This document shows, one piece after another, positions 43,495 through 52,134 of a DNA stretch of 64,000 nucleotides. The first letter of the stretch is position 1, and the number at the start of each line of letters is the position of its first letter. Source of the DNA: Dokdonia donghaensis DSW-1 (GTDB lineage: Bacteria > Bacteroidota > Bacteroidia > Flavobacteriales > Flavobacteriaceae); NCBI RefSeq assembly GCF_001653755.1, contig NZ_CP015125.1, forward strand, positions 742,001-806,000, in the 5' to 3' direction. The notes beneath the pieces were generated by a model. The model did not search any database and was not told the origin of the DNA. It worked only from the letters and a program-made list of their open reading frames with translations. Made by a program: the position numbers and the translations under genes.

Positions 43495-44673
43495 ATGAAA
43501 ATAGCATCAAAATCGATTTCATTTTTAACATTAGTTCTTGTGCTTTTGACTTCTTTTTCTGTTTACGGAAAAGATGGAGCAAAAAAGGGTGATCCTGTTA
43601 ATACAAGAACGGAGATTAATGAGTACATACAACATCACTTAAAGGACTCTCACGACTTCCATTTATTCTCAACTTTTGATGATAATGGAATGGAGCATCA
43701 CTGGGGTTTTCCTTTACCAGTAATGTTATGGGGAGAAAATGGCTTTACGGCTTTTATGTCTTCAGAGTTTCACCACGATGATGATGGAACGGTCGTTGTA
43801 GAAAAAGGTGATAGTCGCTTTGTAAAACTTCATAGTAGAATATATGAGCTTAACGCTGGTGAGACTGCTGTTCAGTTTGATGAAGAGCACCACGCAGTAA
43901 ATGCTTCAAAGCCTTTTGATTTATCTATCACAAAGAGTGTCTTCGGGATATTACTTATAGGTTTATTAATGCTGTTTTGGTTCTCAAGACTAGCAAGACA
44001 ATACAAAAACAAACAAGTTCCTACTGGATTTGGACGTGTACTTGAGCCACTAGTGGTTTATGTACGTGATGAAATTGCTAAGCCAAACATTGGTGAGAGC
44101 TACAGAAAATTTACTGGATACCTTCTTACTGTATTCTTCTTTATCTGGATACTTAACCTTGTAGGTTTAATGCCATTTGGCTTCAACGTTACTGGACAAA
44201 TTGCTGTTACAGCGGCACTAGCTGTTATTACATTAGTAATTTATGTATTTAGCGGTAATAAACACTTCTGGGGGCATATGTTATGGATGCCAGGTATTCC
44301 TTATGTATTTAGACCATTACTAGGTATTATAGAGCTTATAGGTACACTAGTTATTAAGCCATTTTCATTATTAGTACGTCTGTTTGCAAACATTACTGCA
44401 GGTCACACGGTTGTAATGAGTCTTGTAGCGGTAGGTATCCTTATGCAAGAAAGCTTATCTGCAACAGGGTCTACTATTGTATCATTATTTTTATCATTAT
44501 TCATAATGCTTATTGAGGTGCTAGTAGCATTCTTACAAGCTTATATATTTACAACACTCTCTGCACTATTTATAGGTATGGCAGTTGCAGATGATCATCA
44601 CGATGAGGAGCTGCACGACGAGCTAGGAGAGGAGATTGAGGACACTGAAGTTATCCGTAAGAACTTCACTTAA
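43495..44673 (+). CDS. atpB: F1Fo ATP synthase subunit a
   Basis: Fo proton-channel subunit. Seen: Bacteroidetes-type long form (392 aa) with a signal-like N-terminal helix and a periplasmic extension of about 115 residues rich in His (FHHDDDG, EEHHAV), then five or so helices. The essential Arg lies in LLVRLFANITAGH, and other conserved residues are in GYLLTVFFFIWILNLVGLMPFG. The C-terminus carries a second His/Asp-rich tail (DDHHDEELHDE). These extensions are usual in Bacteroidetes subunit a. Confidence 0.96.
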   Translation: MKIASKSISFLTLVLVLLTSFSVYGKDGAKKGDPVNTRTEINEYIQHHLKDSHDFHLFSTFDDNGMEHHWGFPLPVMLWGENGFTAFMSSEFHHDDDGTVVVEKGDSRFVKLHSRIYELNAGETAVQFDEEHHAVNASKPFDLSITKSVFGILLIGLLMLFWFSRLARQYKNKQVPTGFGRVLEPLVVYVRDEIAKPNIGESYRKFTGYLLTVFFFIWILNLVGLMPFGFNVTGQIAVTAALAVITLVIYVFSGNKHFWGHMLWMPGIPYVFRPLLGIIELIGTLVIKPFSLLVRLFANITAGHTVVMSLVAVGILMQESLSATGSTIVSLFLSLFIMLIEVLVAFLQAYIFTTLSALFIGMAVADDHHDEELHDELGEEIEDTEVIRKNFT

Positions 44674-44713
44674 TTAAGAATTTTTATTTGTTTAATTTTT
44701 TATATACACTATT

Positions 44714-44938
44714 ATGTCTTTAGCATTAGTACAAGAAGTAGCACCAATGTTCCCAAATTTAGTAGGAGCTGGTCTAGTAGTAATTGGAGGTGGTATCGGT
44801 CTTGGTAAGATTGGTGGAGCTGCAATGGAAGGAATTGCTCGTCAGCCTGAGGCTGCTGGTAAAATCCAGACTGCGATGATTATCGTTGCTGCACTTTTAG
44901 AAGGACTTGCATTTGGAGCGCTTATATTAGGAGCTTAA
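44714..44938 (+). CDS. atpE: F1Fo ATP synthase subunit c
   Basis: c-ring subunit, 74 aa, two helices with the polar loop ARQPEA. The ion-binding Glu is in IVAALLEGLAFGAL. The first helix (GAGLVVIGGGIGLGKIGG) lacks the Gln, and the residue after the Glu is Gly, so the Na+ coordination set (Gln, Glu, Ser/Thr) of Na+-type c-subunits is missing and H+ coupling is inferred. A large hairpin follows the stop codon. Confidence 0.96.
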   Translation: MSLALVQEVAPMFPNLVGAGLVVIGGGIGLGKIGGAAMEGIARQPEAAGKIQTAMIIVAALLEGLAFGALILGA

Positions 44939-44954
44939 TCCAGATCAACTCTAA

Positions 44955-44996
44955 AAATTCAACTTCCTGTAACGGTTGGTTACAGGAGTTGAATTT
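44955..44996 (+). promoter_or_regulatory. Large hairpin between atpE and atpF
   Basis: AAATTCAAC-TT-CCTGTAAC (44955-44973) pairs with GTTACAGG-A-GTTGAATTT (44979-44996), 18 bp with one bulged base and a 5-nt loop. There is no strong T-run, so it is probably an RNA stability or processing element that raises atpE message relative to atpF, not a full terminator. Confidence 0.7.
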
Positions 44997-45036
44997 AATT
45001 AAACAAAGATTATAAGAACACAGAACCACTTTTGAG

Positions 45037-45537
45037 ATGGAACAATTATTAGAGAATTTTTCACTTGACCTGTTTGTAAAACAAACAATCCTTTTCTTAT
45101 TGCTTATTTTCCTTATGGTAAAATTTGCTTGGAAACCTATTATGAGCGCACTTAATGAGCGTGAAGAAGGAATACAAGGAGCTCTTGATGCTGCAGAAAA
45201 TGCAAAGAAAGAGATGGCAAGTCTTCAAGCAGATAACGAGAAGCTTTTAAAAGAAGCTAGAGCAGAGCGTGAAGCGATGCTTAAGGAAGCTCGTGAGATG
45301 AAGACTAAAATGATAGATGACGCAAAGGTAGAAGCCAAAGACGCTGCAGATAAAATGGTGGCTCAAGCACAAGCAGCTATTGAGGCAGAACGTAAGAGCG
45401 CTATCGCAGATCTTAAAGGTCAGGTTGCAGCACTTTCTGTAGAGATTGCAGAGAAAGTTGTAAAAAATGAGCTTTCTGATAAAGAAAAGCAACTAGGTCT
45501 TGTAGACAAGATGCTAGGTCAAGCAACATTAAACTAA
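45037..45537 (+). CDS. atpF: F1Fo ATP synthase subunit b
   Basis: Peripheral-stalk subunit. Seen: 166 aa; one N-terminal membrane helix (TILFLLLIFLMVKFAWKPIM), then a long charged coiled-coil (NEREEGIQGALDAAENAKKE onward) and the usual C-terminal VAALSVEIAEKVVKNEL. Followed 22 nt later by atpH. Confidence 0.96.
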   Translation: MEQLLENFSLDLFVKQTILFLLLIFLMVKFAWKPIMSALNEREEGIQGALDAAENAKKEMASLQADNEKLLKEARAEREAMLKEAREMKTKMIDDAKVEAKDAADKMVAQAQAAIEAERKSAIADLKGQVAALSVEIAEKVVKNELSDKEKQLGLVDKMLGQATLN

Positions 45538-45559
45538 CAGATTTTAAGCCGCTATCACT

Positions 45560-46096
45560 ATGAGTAGAGCAGCAATACGATATGCAAAAGCAGTACTAGA
45601 TCTTGCAAAAGATAATGGATCTGTAGAGGCAGTTTTAAATGATATGAAATCTGTAAAGGCTACTATAGAAGGAAGTAAAGAACTTCGCAATGCCTTAAAC
45701 AGTCCTGTAATAAAAGCAGACGATAAGCGCGCTGTATTACGTCAGGTATTTACAGACGGTACAAAAGAGACATTAGGTCTTGTAGATGTTCTTGTAGATA
45801 ATAGTAGAGCAAATTTACTAGGTGGTGTGGCAGATAGTTTTATTGCAGAGTACAATAAAAGCAATAAGATTGAGAGTGCTACAGTAACTACAGCAGTAGC
45901 TTTAACTCCAGAACTGGAGACTAAGGTGCTGGCAAAAGTAAAAGAGCTTACAGGAAGCACTAACGTAACTCTTACAAACGAGATCGATGAGAGCATCATA
46001 GGTGGTTTTGTATTAAGAGTAGGTGATACACAGTACAATGCAAGTATCGCTAGCCAGCTAGGCAAGTTAAAAAGAGAATTTAGTAACAGTTTATAA
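45560..46096 (+). CDS. atpH: F1Fo ATP synthase subunit delta
   Basis: Connects the stalk to the alpha3beta3 head. Seen: 178 aa with N-terminal RAAIRYAKAVLDLAKDNG (the RYAxALxxLA pattern) and C-terminal LTNEIDESIIGGFVLRVGDTQYNASIASQL (GGFxLxVGD). The gap to atpA carries a partial palindrome (46125-46138). Confidence 0.96.
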   Translation: MSRAAIRYAKAVLDLAKDNGSVEAVLNDMKSVKATIEGSKELRNALNSPVIKADDKRAVLRQVFTDGTKETLGLVDVLVDNSRANLLGGVADSFIAEYNKSNKIESATVTTAVALTPELETKVLAKVKELTGSTNVTLTNEIDESIIGGFVLRVGDTQYNASIASQLGKLKREFSNSL

Positions 46097-46124
46097 ATAA
46101 ACGGCTCATCGTGAGGTGAGAAAA

Positions 46125-46138
46125 TTTTCGCGAAAGCG
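46125..46138. repeat. Dispersed palindrome, near copy (intergenic)
   Basis: TTTTCGCGAAAGCG; core and right arm intact, left CGC lost. Between atpH and atpA, 21 nt before the atpA ATG. Confidence 0.85.
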
Positions 46139-46158
46139 GACTTATAAATTTAGATCAA

Positions 46159-47736
46159 ATGGCAGAAGTTAAACCAGCAGAAGTTTCGGCAATTTTAAAG
46201 AAACAACTTTCAGGTTTTGAAGCAACAGCTTCCCTTGACGAAGTAGGAACAGTACTAACTGTGGGTGATGGTATCGCTCGTATTTACGGACTTGCAAACG
46301 CACAATATGGTGAGCTTGTAGAGTTTGAAAGCGGTCTTGAGGCGATTGTTCTTAACCTTGAAGAAGATAACGTAGGGGTTGTACTCTTAGGTACTTCTTC
46401 ATCTATTAAGGAAGGTGATACCGTAAAACGTACACAACGTATCGCATCTATCCAGGTAGGTGAGGGTATTACTGGACGTGTGGTAAACACGTTAGGTCTT
46501 CCTATTGATGGAAAGGGACCTATCGCTGGAGAAACTTATGAGATGCCACTTGAGCGTAAAGCGCCTGGTGTTGTTTTTCGTGAGCCAGTAACAGAGCCAT
46601 TACAAACAGGTATTAAGGCAATTGATGCTATGATACCAGTAGGTAGAGGGCAGCGTGAGCTTGTAATTGGTGACCGTCAGACAGGTAAGTCTACTGTTTG
46701 TATTGACACTATCCTTAACCAAAAAGAATTTTACGATGCTGGTGAGCCTGTACACTGTATATATGTAGCTATTGGACAGAAAGCTTCTACTGTTGCACTT
46801 ATTGCACAGGTACTAGAAGATGCTGGAGCAATGGCATACACAACTATCGTAGCGGCAAATGCATCAGATCCTGCAGCAATGCAAGTATATGCACCATTTG
46901 CAGGAGCTGCAATTGGAGAGTACTTTAGAGATACAGGTCGTCCTGCATTAATCATTTATGATGATTTATCTAAGCAAGCAGTTGCATACCGTGAGGTATC
47001 ATTGCTACTTCGTCGTCCACCGGGACGTGAGGCATACCCTGGAGATGTATTCTTTTTACACTCTAGATTACTTGAGCGTGCTGCAAAGGTGATTAATGAT
47101 GATGCTATTGCAAAAACAATGAATGACCTTCCAGATAGCCTTAAACCTATCGTAAAAGGAGGAGGATCACTTACTGCACTTCCTATCATTGAGACACAAG
47201 CGGGTGACGTATCTGCTTATATCCCTACAAACGTAATTTCTATTACAGATGGGCAAATCTTCTTAGATGGAGATTTATTTAACTCTGGTGTACGTCCAGC
47301 TATTAACGTAGGTATCTCGGTATCACGTGTAGGAGGTAATGCACAGATTAAGTCAATGAAGAAAGTATCTGGTACACTAAAGCTTGATCAAGCTGCTTTC
47401 CGTGAATTAGAAGCGTTTGCAAAGTTTGGATCAGATCTAGATGCTGCTACCCTTAACGTAATTGAAAAAGGAAAGCGTAACGTAGAGATACTTAAGCAAG
47501 CAGAAAACACGCCATTTACAGTAGAGGATCAAATTGCAATTATTTATGCAGGATCTAAAAACTTATTACGTGACGTGCCTGTAAACAGAGTTAAAGAATT
47601 TGAAGCAGAATATATCGAGTTCTTAAACGCAAAGCACAGAGGTATCCTTGATACACTTAAGTCTGGAAAGCTTACAGATGAAGTTACAGATACACTTGTA
47701 GCAGTAGCAAAAGACCTATCTGCTAACTATAACTAG
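46159..47736 (+). CDS. atpA: F1Fo ATP synthase subunit alpha
   Basis: Non-catalytic nucleotide-binding subunit of F1. Seen: Walker [10 protein letters not shown] (about residues 171-179), [45 protein letters not shown] and [13 protein letters not shown]. 525 aa, normal. The catalytic beta subunit (atpD) and epsilon (atpC) are not in the cluster; in Bacteroidetes they commonly sit elsewhere as an atpDC pair. Confidence 0.98.
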   Translation: MAEVKPAEVSAILKKQLSGFEATASLDEVGTVLTVGDGIARIYGLANAQYGELVEFESGLEAIVLNLEEDNVGVVLLGTSSSIKEGDTVKRTQRIASIQVGEGITGRVVNTLGLPIDGKGPIAGETYEMPLERKAPGVVFREPVTEPLQTGIKAIDAMIPVGRGQRELVIGDRQTGKSTVCIDTILNQKEFYDAGEPVHCIYVAIGQKASTVALIAQVLEDAGAMAYTTIVAANASDPAAMQVYAPFAGAAIGEYFRDTGRPALIIYDDLSKQAVAYREVSLLLRRPPGREAYPGDVFFLHSRLLERAAKVINDDAIAKTMNDLPDSLKPIVKGGGSLTALPIIETQAGDVSAYIPTNVISITDGQIFLDGDLFNSGVRPAINVGISVSRVGGNAQIKSMKKVSGTLKLDQAAFRELEAFAKFGSDLDAATLNVIEKGKRNVEILKQAENTPFTVEDQIAIIYAGSKNLLRDVPVNRVKEFEAEYIEFLNAKHRGILDTLKSGKLTDEVTDTLVAVAKDLSANYN

Positions 47737-47744
47737 TAGAATTT

Positions 47745-47757
47745 CGCTTTCGCGAAA
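47745..47757. repeat. Dispersed palindrome, near copy (intergenic)
   Basis: CGCTTTCGCGAAA followed by AAT; right GCG lost. Between atpA and atpG, 8 nt after the atpA stop. Confidence 0.85.
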
Positions 47758-47772
47758 AATATAATTCAACAA

Positions 47773-47829
47773 CTCCCGCGCAAGCGGGAGACTTGTCAAA
47801 ATTAAAGACAAATCGTGCCTAGCAAGTCT
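47773..47829 (+). promoter_or_regulatory. Hairpins between atpA and atpG
   Basis: CTCCCGC-GCAA-GCGGGAG (47773-47790) is a perfect 7-bp G/C-rich stem closed by a GNRA-type GCAA tetraloop. Next, AGACTTG (47789-47795) can pair with CAAGTCT (47823-47829), and TTGTC/GACAA (47793-47811) is an alternative. There is no T-run, so it is likely an RNA element shaping atpG expression. Confidence 0.6.
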
Positions 47830-47857
47830 TACTTGTAAACACGGGAATTTATACAAG

Positions 47858-48721
47858 ATGGCAAACTTAAAGGAAATAAGAAACAGGATTTCATCAGTAT
47901 CTTCTACGATGCAGATTACTAGTGCTATGAAAATGGTATCTGCTGCAAAGTTGAAGAAAGCACAAGATGCAATTACAGCAATGCGCCCATATTCTGATAA
48001 GCTTACTGAGCTTTTACAGAACTTAAGTGCAACGCTAGAAGGAGATTCTGGAAGTAAACTCGCAGAAGATCGTGAGATTAATAAGGTACTTATTGTAGCT
48101 ATTTCATCAAACAGGGGTCTAGCAGGAGCTTTTAATACAAATATTATTAAAGGTGTAAATGCACGTGTTGCTGCAAAGTATGCTGGCAAAGAGGTGCACC
48201 TAGTAACCTTAGGTAAAAAAGCAGATGCTATACTTGGTAAGACTTTTAAGGTAATTGAAAATAACAATGATATTTACGATGATCTTACTTTTGATAACGT
48301 ATCAGCTATTGCAGAAGATTTAATGGCTCGTTTTGAAGCTGGTGAATATGATCGTATAGACATCATTTACAACAAGTTTAAAAATGCAGCAACGCAAATT
48401 GTTACTCCTGAGCAGTTTCTACCTATCGTAGCAACCGTACAAGAAGAAACAACTGCCACTGCAGATTATATTTTTGAGCCGTCTAAAGAAGAGATTGTAG
48501 AGGGATTAATTCCTAAAGCATTAAAGACACAGCTTTTTAAAGGCATAAGAGACTCTGTAGCATCAGAACACGGTGCACGTATGACTGCGATGCACAAAGC
48601 AACAGATAATGCGACAGAGCTTAGAGATGCACTGAAGTTGCAATATAACAAAGCACGTCAAGCGGCTATTACAAACGAGATACTTGAGATTGTAGGTGGT
48701 GCAGAAGCTTTAAATAATTAA
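47858..48721 (+). CDS. atpG: F1Fo ATP synthase subunit gamma
   Basis: Central rotor shaft of F1. Seen: 287 aa, N-terminal LKEIRNRISSVSSTMQITSAMKMVSAAKLKKAQ and C-terminal MTAMHKATDNATELRDAL, NKARQAAITNEILEIVGGAEAL, both strongly conserved in gamma. Last gene of the operon, followed by a terminator. Confidence 0.97.
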   Translation: MANLKEIRNRISSVSSTMQITSAMKMVSAAKLKKAQDAITAMRPYSDKLTELLQNLSATLEGDSGSKLAEDREINKVLIVAISSNRGLAGAFNTNIIKGVNARVAAKYAGKEVHLVTLGKKADAILGKTFKVIENNNDIYDDLTFDNVSAIAEDLMARFEAGEYDRIDIIYNKFKNAATQIVTPEQFLPIVATVQEETTATADYIFEPSKEEIVEGLIPKALKTQLFKGIRDSVASEHGARMTAMHKATDNATELRDALKLQYNKARQAAITNEILEIVGGAEALNN

Positions 48722-48765
48722 TAACTGATTAAGTCATTTAATTATACAACACAAATTGAAATATG

Positions 48766-48797
48766 AAATCCCTGGCCATAATGGTCAGGGATTTTTG
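48766..48797 (+). terminator. Intrinsic terminator after atpG
   Basis: AAATCCCTG (48766-48774) pairs with CAGGGATTT (48786-48794), with further CCAT/ATGG complementarity inside, followed by T. Ends the atp operon. Confidence 0.88.
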
Positions 48798-48877
48798 TTA
48801 TAGGTTAAATCTAACTATGACAAGATAAAAGAGTTATTATTGGTATCTTTTCAAGATAATTTCAAGAATTATAGGCT

Positions 48878-51691
48878 TTGAATTTTGTAAAGAACACCAC
48901 ATTTCTAATTACTATTTTCATAACTAGCTTGTTATGTAACTGTGCTCTAGCACAAGAGTTACCTCCTATTCAAAATTTTGAGCCGTCACTTTACGGTGCA
49001 GATAACCAGAACTGGCAAGTATCTCAAGGAGATGATGGGATCATCTATTTTGCAAACAATAAAGGACTTTTACAATACAACGGTGCTCAATGGAGCTTGA
49101 GACCTTCACCTAACGAGACAATTTTGAGATCTGTTGCTGCTATAGGAGATAGAGTTTATACTGGGGCTCATATGGATTTTGGATTTTGGAAAAAAGACCG
49201 TGATGGTATACTACAATACACATCACTCAGCAGCCTTTTAAGCCACTCAATGATAGAAGGGGAGCAAATCTGGAAGATTATATCTTACAAAAACAAAGTG
49301 CTCTTACAATCACTTAACGGCATTTATGTTTATAACCCTAAAGATGATAGCATAACCTATATCGCTGTAGCTACAAAGAATGCTATTTTCAGACTATTTG
49401 AAATAGATGGTAACTTATTATTTCAAGAGCAAGGAAAGGGATTGTTTATAATAGAAAATGGTCAAGCCATAAGCTACGATACAAGAGATGTATTTCAAAA
49501 CAAAACTTTTATAGGGCTCTACCAGCGAGAATCATATTGGTTAGGAGTAACCCAAAAAAATGGGATTTTTAAAATTACATCTACAGAGGTTACTGCCTGG
49601 GCATACCCTGCAGCGTCATATATTAAAGATATGACCTTGTATCGCTCTATAGAACTTTCTGATCAATCACTAGTTATAGGAACCGTCGCAAACGGTCTTA
49701 TAAAATTGTCTAAAGATGGCACACTAGATTACCAAGTAACCCAGAATAAGGGCCTTGGTAATAATACTGTACTGGCTATTTATGAAGATCAATCTAAGAA
49801 TATATGGGTAGGTCTGGATAATGGAATTGCTTGTATAAACACAATGAGTCCCGTACGTAATTACTATGATGAACAAGGGAGGTTGGGTACAACGTATGTA
49901 TCAGCTATTCATAATAATGCACTTTACCTAGGCACAAATCAAGGTTTATTTTATAGAGATCTAGATAGTAAAGACTTTAAACTTGTTCCGGGTACCGAGG
50001 AGCAGGTTTGGGATTTAAAGGTCATACAAAACATACTTTTCTGCGGTCATAATAATGGCACTTACATTGTTGAAAAAGGTATAGCAAGACAAATTGCAAA
50101 ACCCCAAGGCACCTGGACGATACGCACTATACCTGACAATCCTAATCTGCTTTTACAAGGTAATTATGATGGATTATATGTTTTAGAAAAATCAGAAAAT
50201 GGATGGCAACTCCGTAATAAAATTAAGGGCTTTGATATATCTTCACGATATTTTGAGTTTATTTCGCCTACTGTTATTTTAGTAAATAACGAATACAAAG
50301 GCGTTTATAGAGTTGAAATGGACAGTACATTCAAGCAGGTAAGCTCATATAATCTGAATCCATCCGTAAATAAAGGAGAACATTCAAGCCTTTCTAAATT
50401 TGACAATACGATTTACTACGCAAATAAAAATGGTATTTATAAGTACAATGATATTACCAGCACATTTAGTAGGGAAGATAAAATAAGTGCCATTTATGAC
50501 GATAAGTTTGTCTCTGGTAAACTTATAAATGATGAAAGTAACAAGATGTGGGCTTTTACAGATGAAGATGTCGTTTACTTTTCTAAAGACCCTTTGGACA
50601 CTGAGTTGTCTATTAATAAAATTTATATTCCGCAACGAGACCGTAACGCCGCACAAGGTTTTGAAAACATCACCTCCATTTCATCAAATGATTTTCTATT
50701 AGGAACTTCTCACGGATATCTAATATTTTCGCCCTACAATGATAAAGAGAAATATAGCGTCTATATTAACCGTATAGAAAACAATCCAATAGAGGGAACA
50801 CCTCACGTCGTGTCACTTTTTGAAGATTCAAATTTTAGTTTTAAAGAAAATAATATCTCTTTTAACTATCACGTGGCTCAATATGATAAATTTAAACAAA
50901 CCAGTTATCAATATAGATTGCTGGGCTTTTATGATGAATGGAGTGAGTGGACAACCTCAAATAGACAAGAATTTGCAAATGTTTCTCCAGGCTCATATAC
51001 ATTTGAAGTCAAGGCAAAGGTAGGAGATAATGTTTCAGAAAATGTTGCTACTTATAATTTTACGATAGACAGACCTTGGTATACATCATATCTGGCAATC
51101 ATTCTCTATTCTATACTCGCTATTCTTGTTTTCTTAGCGTTTCAACAATATAATAAACGCAGATACAAACGAAAACAGGATCAAGCTTTAGAAAGAACAA
51201 AAAGGGATATGGATCTAAAGGCTCTAGCTGTAGAAAAGGAAAATATAGAGCTCAGAAATCAAAATTTAAGAGATGATATAAGTGCTAGAAATAGAGAGCT
51301 AGCAACTTCTACATTGGCAATGGTAAATAAAAGTAAAACGCTTAAGTCCATAAAAGAAAAGCTTAGTAAACTTGAACCTACCCCAGAACTTAAAGCGATT
51401 ATCAAGGATATAGATAAAAATATTAGTACTAACGAAGACTGGGCATTTTTTGAGAAAGCATTTAATCACGCAGATAAAGACTTCTTTAAAAAAGTAAAAG
51501 AAATTCACCCAGAACTAACTGCAAATGATTTAAAACTTTGTGTGTACTTGCGTCTTAACTTAAGCTCAAAGGAGATTGCTCCACTACTTAATATATCTCA
51601 TAGAAGTGTTGAAATTAAAAGATATCGTTTGAGGAAAAAAATTAATTTAGACAGATCTATACAGCTCAATGATTACTTCATAAAGATGTAA
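48878..51691 (+). CDS. Membrane sensor-regulator: propeller + Y_Y_Y + LuxR-type HTH
   Basis: One-piece transmembrane regulator. Seen: signal peptide (NCALAQ), about 600 residues of two-component-regulator-type propeller repeats (NIWVGLDNGIACI is a clear Reg_prop unit), a Y_Y_Y domain at about residues 645-725 (YQYRLLGFYDEWSEWT, SPGSYTFEVKAKVGDN), a single membrane helix at about 735-756, a coiled-coil, and a C-terminal LuxR-type HTH (LTANDLKLCVYLRLNLSSKEIAPLLNI in two parts, then SHRSVEIKRYRLRKKI). There is no histidine kinase or receiver domain, so it differs from HTCS proteins and would act directly on DNA from the membrane. TTG start. The secreted binding protein downstream is a likely target. 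Confidence 0.85.
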   Translation: MNFVKNTTFLITIFITSLLCNCALAQELPPIQNFEPSLYGADNQNWQVSQGDDGIIYFANNKGLLQYNGAQWSLRPSPNETILRSVAAIGDRVYTGAHMDFGFWKKDRDGILQYTSLSSLLSHSMIEGEQIWKIISYKNKVLLQSLNGIYVYNPKDDSITYIAVATKNAIFRLFEIDGNLLFQEQGKGLFIIENGQAISYDTRDVFQNKTFIGLYQRESYWLGVTQKNGIFKITSTEVTAWAYPAASYIKDMTLYRSIELSDQSLVIGTVANGLIKLSKDGTLDYQVTQNKGLGNNTVLAIYEDQSKNIWVGLDNGIACINTMSPVRNYYDEQGRLGTTYVSAIHNNALYLGTNQGLFYRDLDSKDFKLVPGTEEQVWDLKVIQNILFCGHNNGTYIVEKGIARQIAKPQGTWTIRTIPDNPNLLLQGNYDGLYVLEKSENGWQLRNKIKGFDISSRYFEFISPTVILVNNEYKGVYRVEMDSTFKQVSSYNLNPSVNKGEHSSLSKFDNTIYYANKNGIYKYNDITSTFSREDKISAIYDDKFVSGKLINDESNKMWAFTDEDVVYFSKDPLDTELSINKIYIPQRDRNAAQGFENITSISSNDFLLGTSHGYLIFSPYNDKEKYSVYINRIENNPIEGTPHVVSLFEDSNFSFKENNISFNYHVAQYDKFKQTSYQYRLLGFYDEWSEWTTSNRQEFANVSPGSYTFEVKAKVGDNVSENVATYNFTIDRPWYTSYLAIILYSILAILVFLAFQQYNKRRYKRKQDQALERTKRDMDLKALAVEKENIELRNQNLRDDISARNRELATSTLAMVNKSKTLKSIKEKLSKLEPTPELKAIIKDIDKNISTNEDWAFFEKAFNHADKDFFKKVKEIHPELTANDLKLCVYLRLNLSSKEIAPLLNISHRSVEIKRYRLRKKINLDRSIQLNDYFIKM

Positions 51692-52134
51692 AGACCTCTA
51701 CGTAGTGAGATTATATAAGTACATCATTGGTGTAATTTACTACAACATAACCACAACAATGATTAGTTTATAACGTTTGCGTAAGAATTAAATAAGCTTT
51801 ATTTCTAACTATACAATACGTTTTTGTCAATACGAGTTATAATTATGTCTTATTACGAATATATTCTGTTATAAGCTAGGCAGCTAAGGTTCTTAACAGC
51901 AGTAAAAGCTAAGGTTTTAGGAAAAGTTTTTAAAATAACAAAGTTTATAAGGATTGTTACTTTAATTATGGATTTGACCTCTAAAAAAGCATCAAAAACA
52001 ATTTTAAATTCTATAATTCGCAATTTTACGGTGTTAATATTACGATGTATGTTATTTGTATAGGTCTAATTTGGTGATTTGGCAAAATAAGCTTGTAATT
52101 TTAAATTTCGTATTATTAATTAAATTGAATTATT
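51692..52134 (+). other. 443-nt intergenic region upstream of the secreted protein gene
   Basis: Gene-free, AT-rich. It probably carries the promoter and operator of the 52135 gene, whose size suits a regulated promoter controlled by the sensor-regulator upstream. I see no exact TAnnTTTG box, no strong hairpin and no clear direct repeats. Confidence 0.5.

Noticed and set aside
47716..48267. 183-codon open frame antisense to atpG
   Set aside because: Lies opposite a certain gene (gamma subunit); its protein sequence has no family-like pattern. Shadow of atpG codon use.
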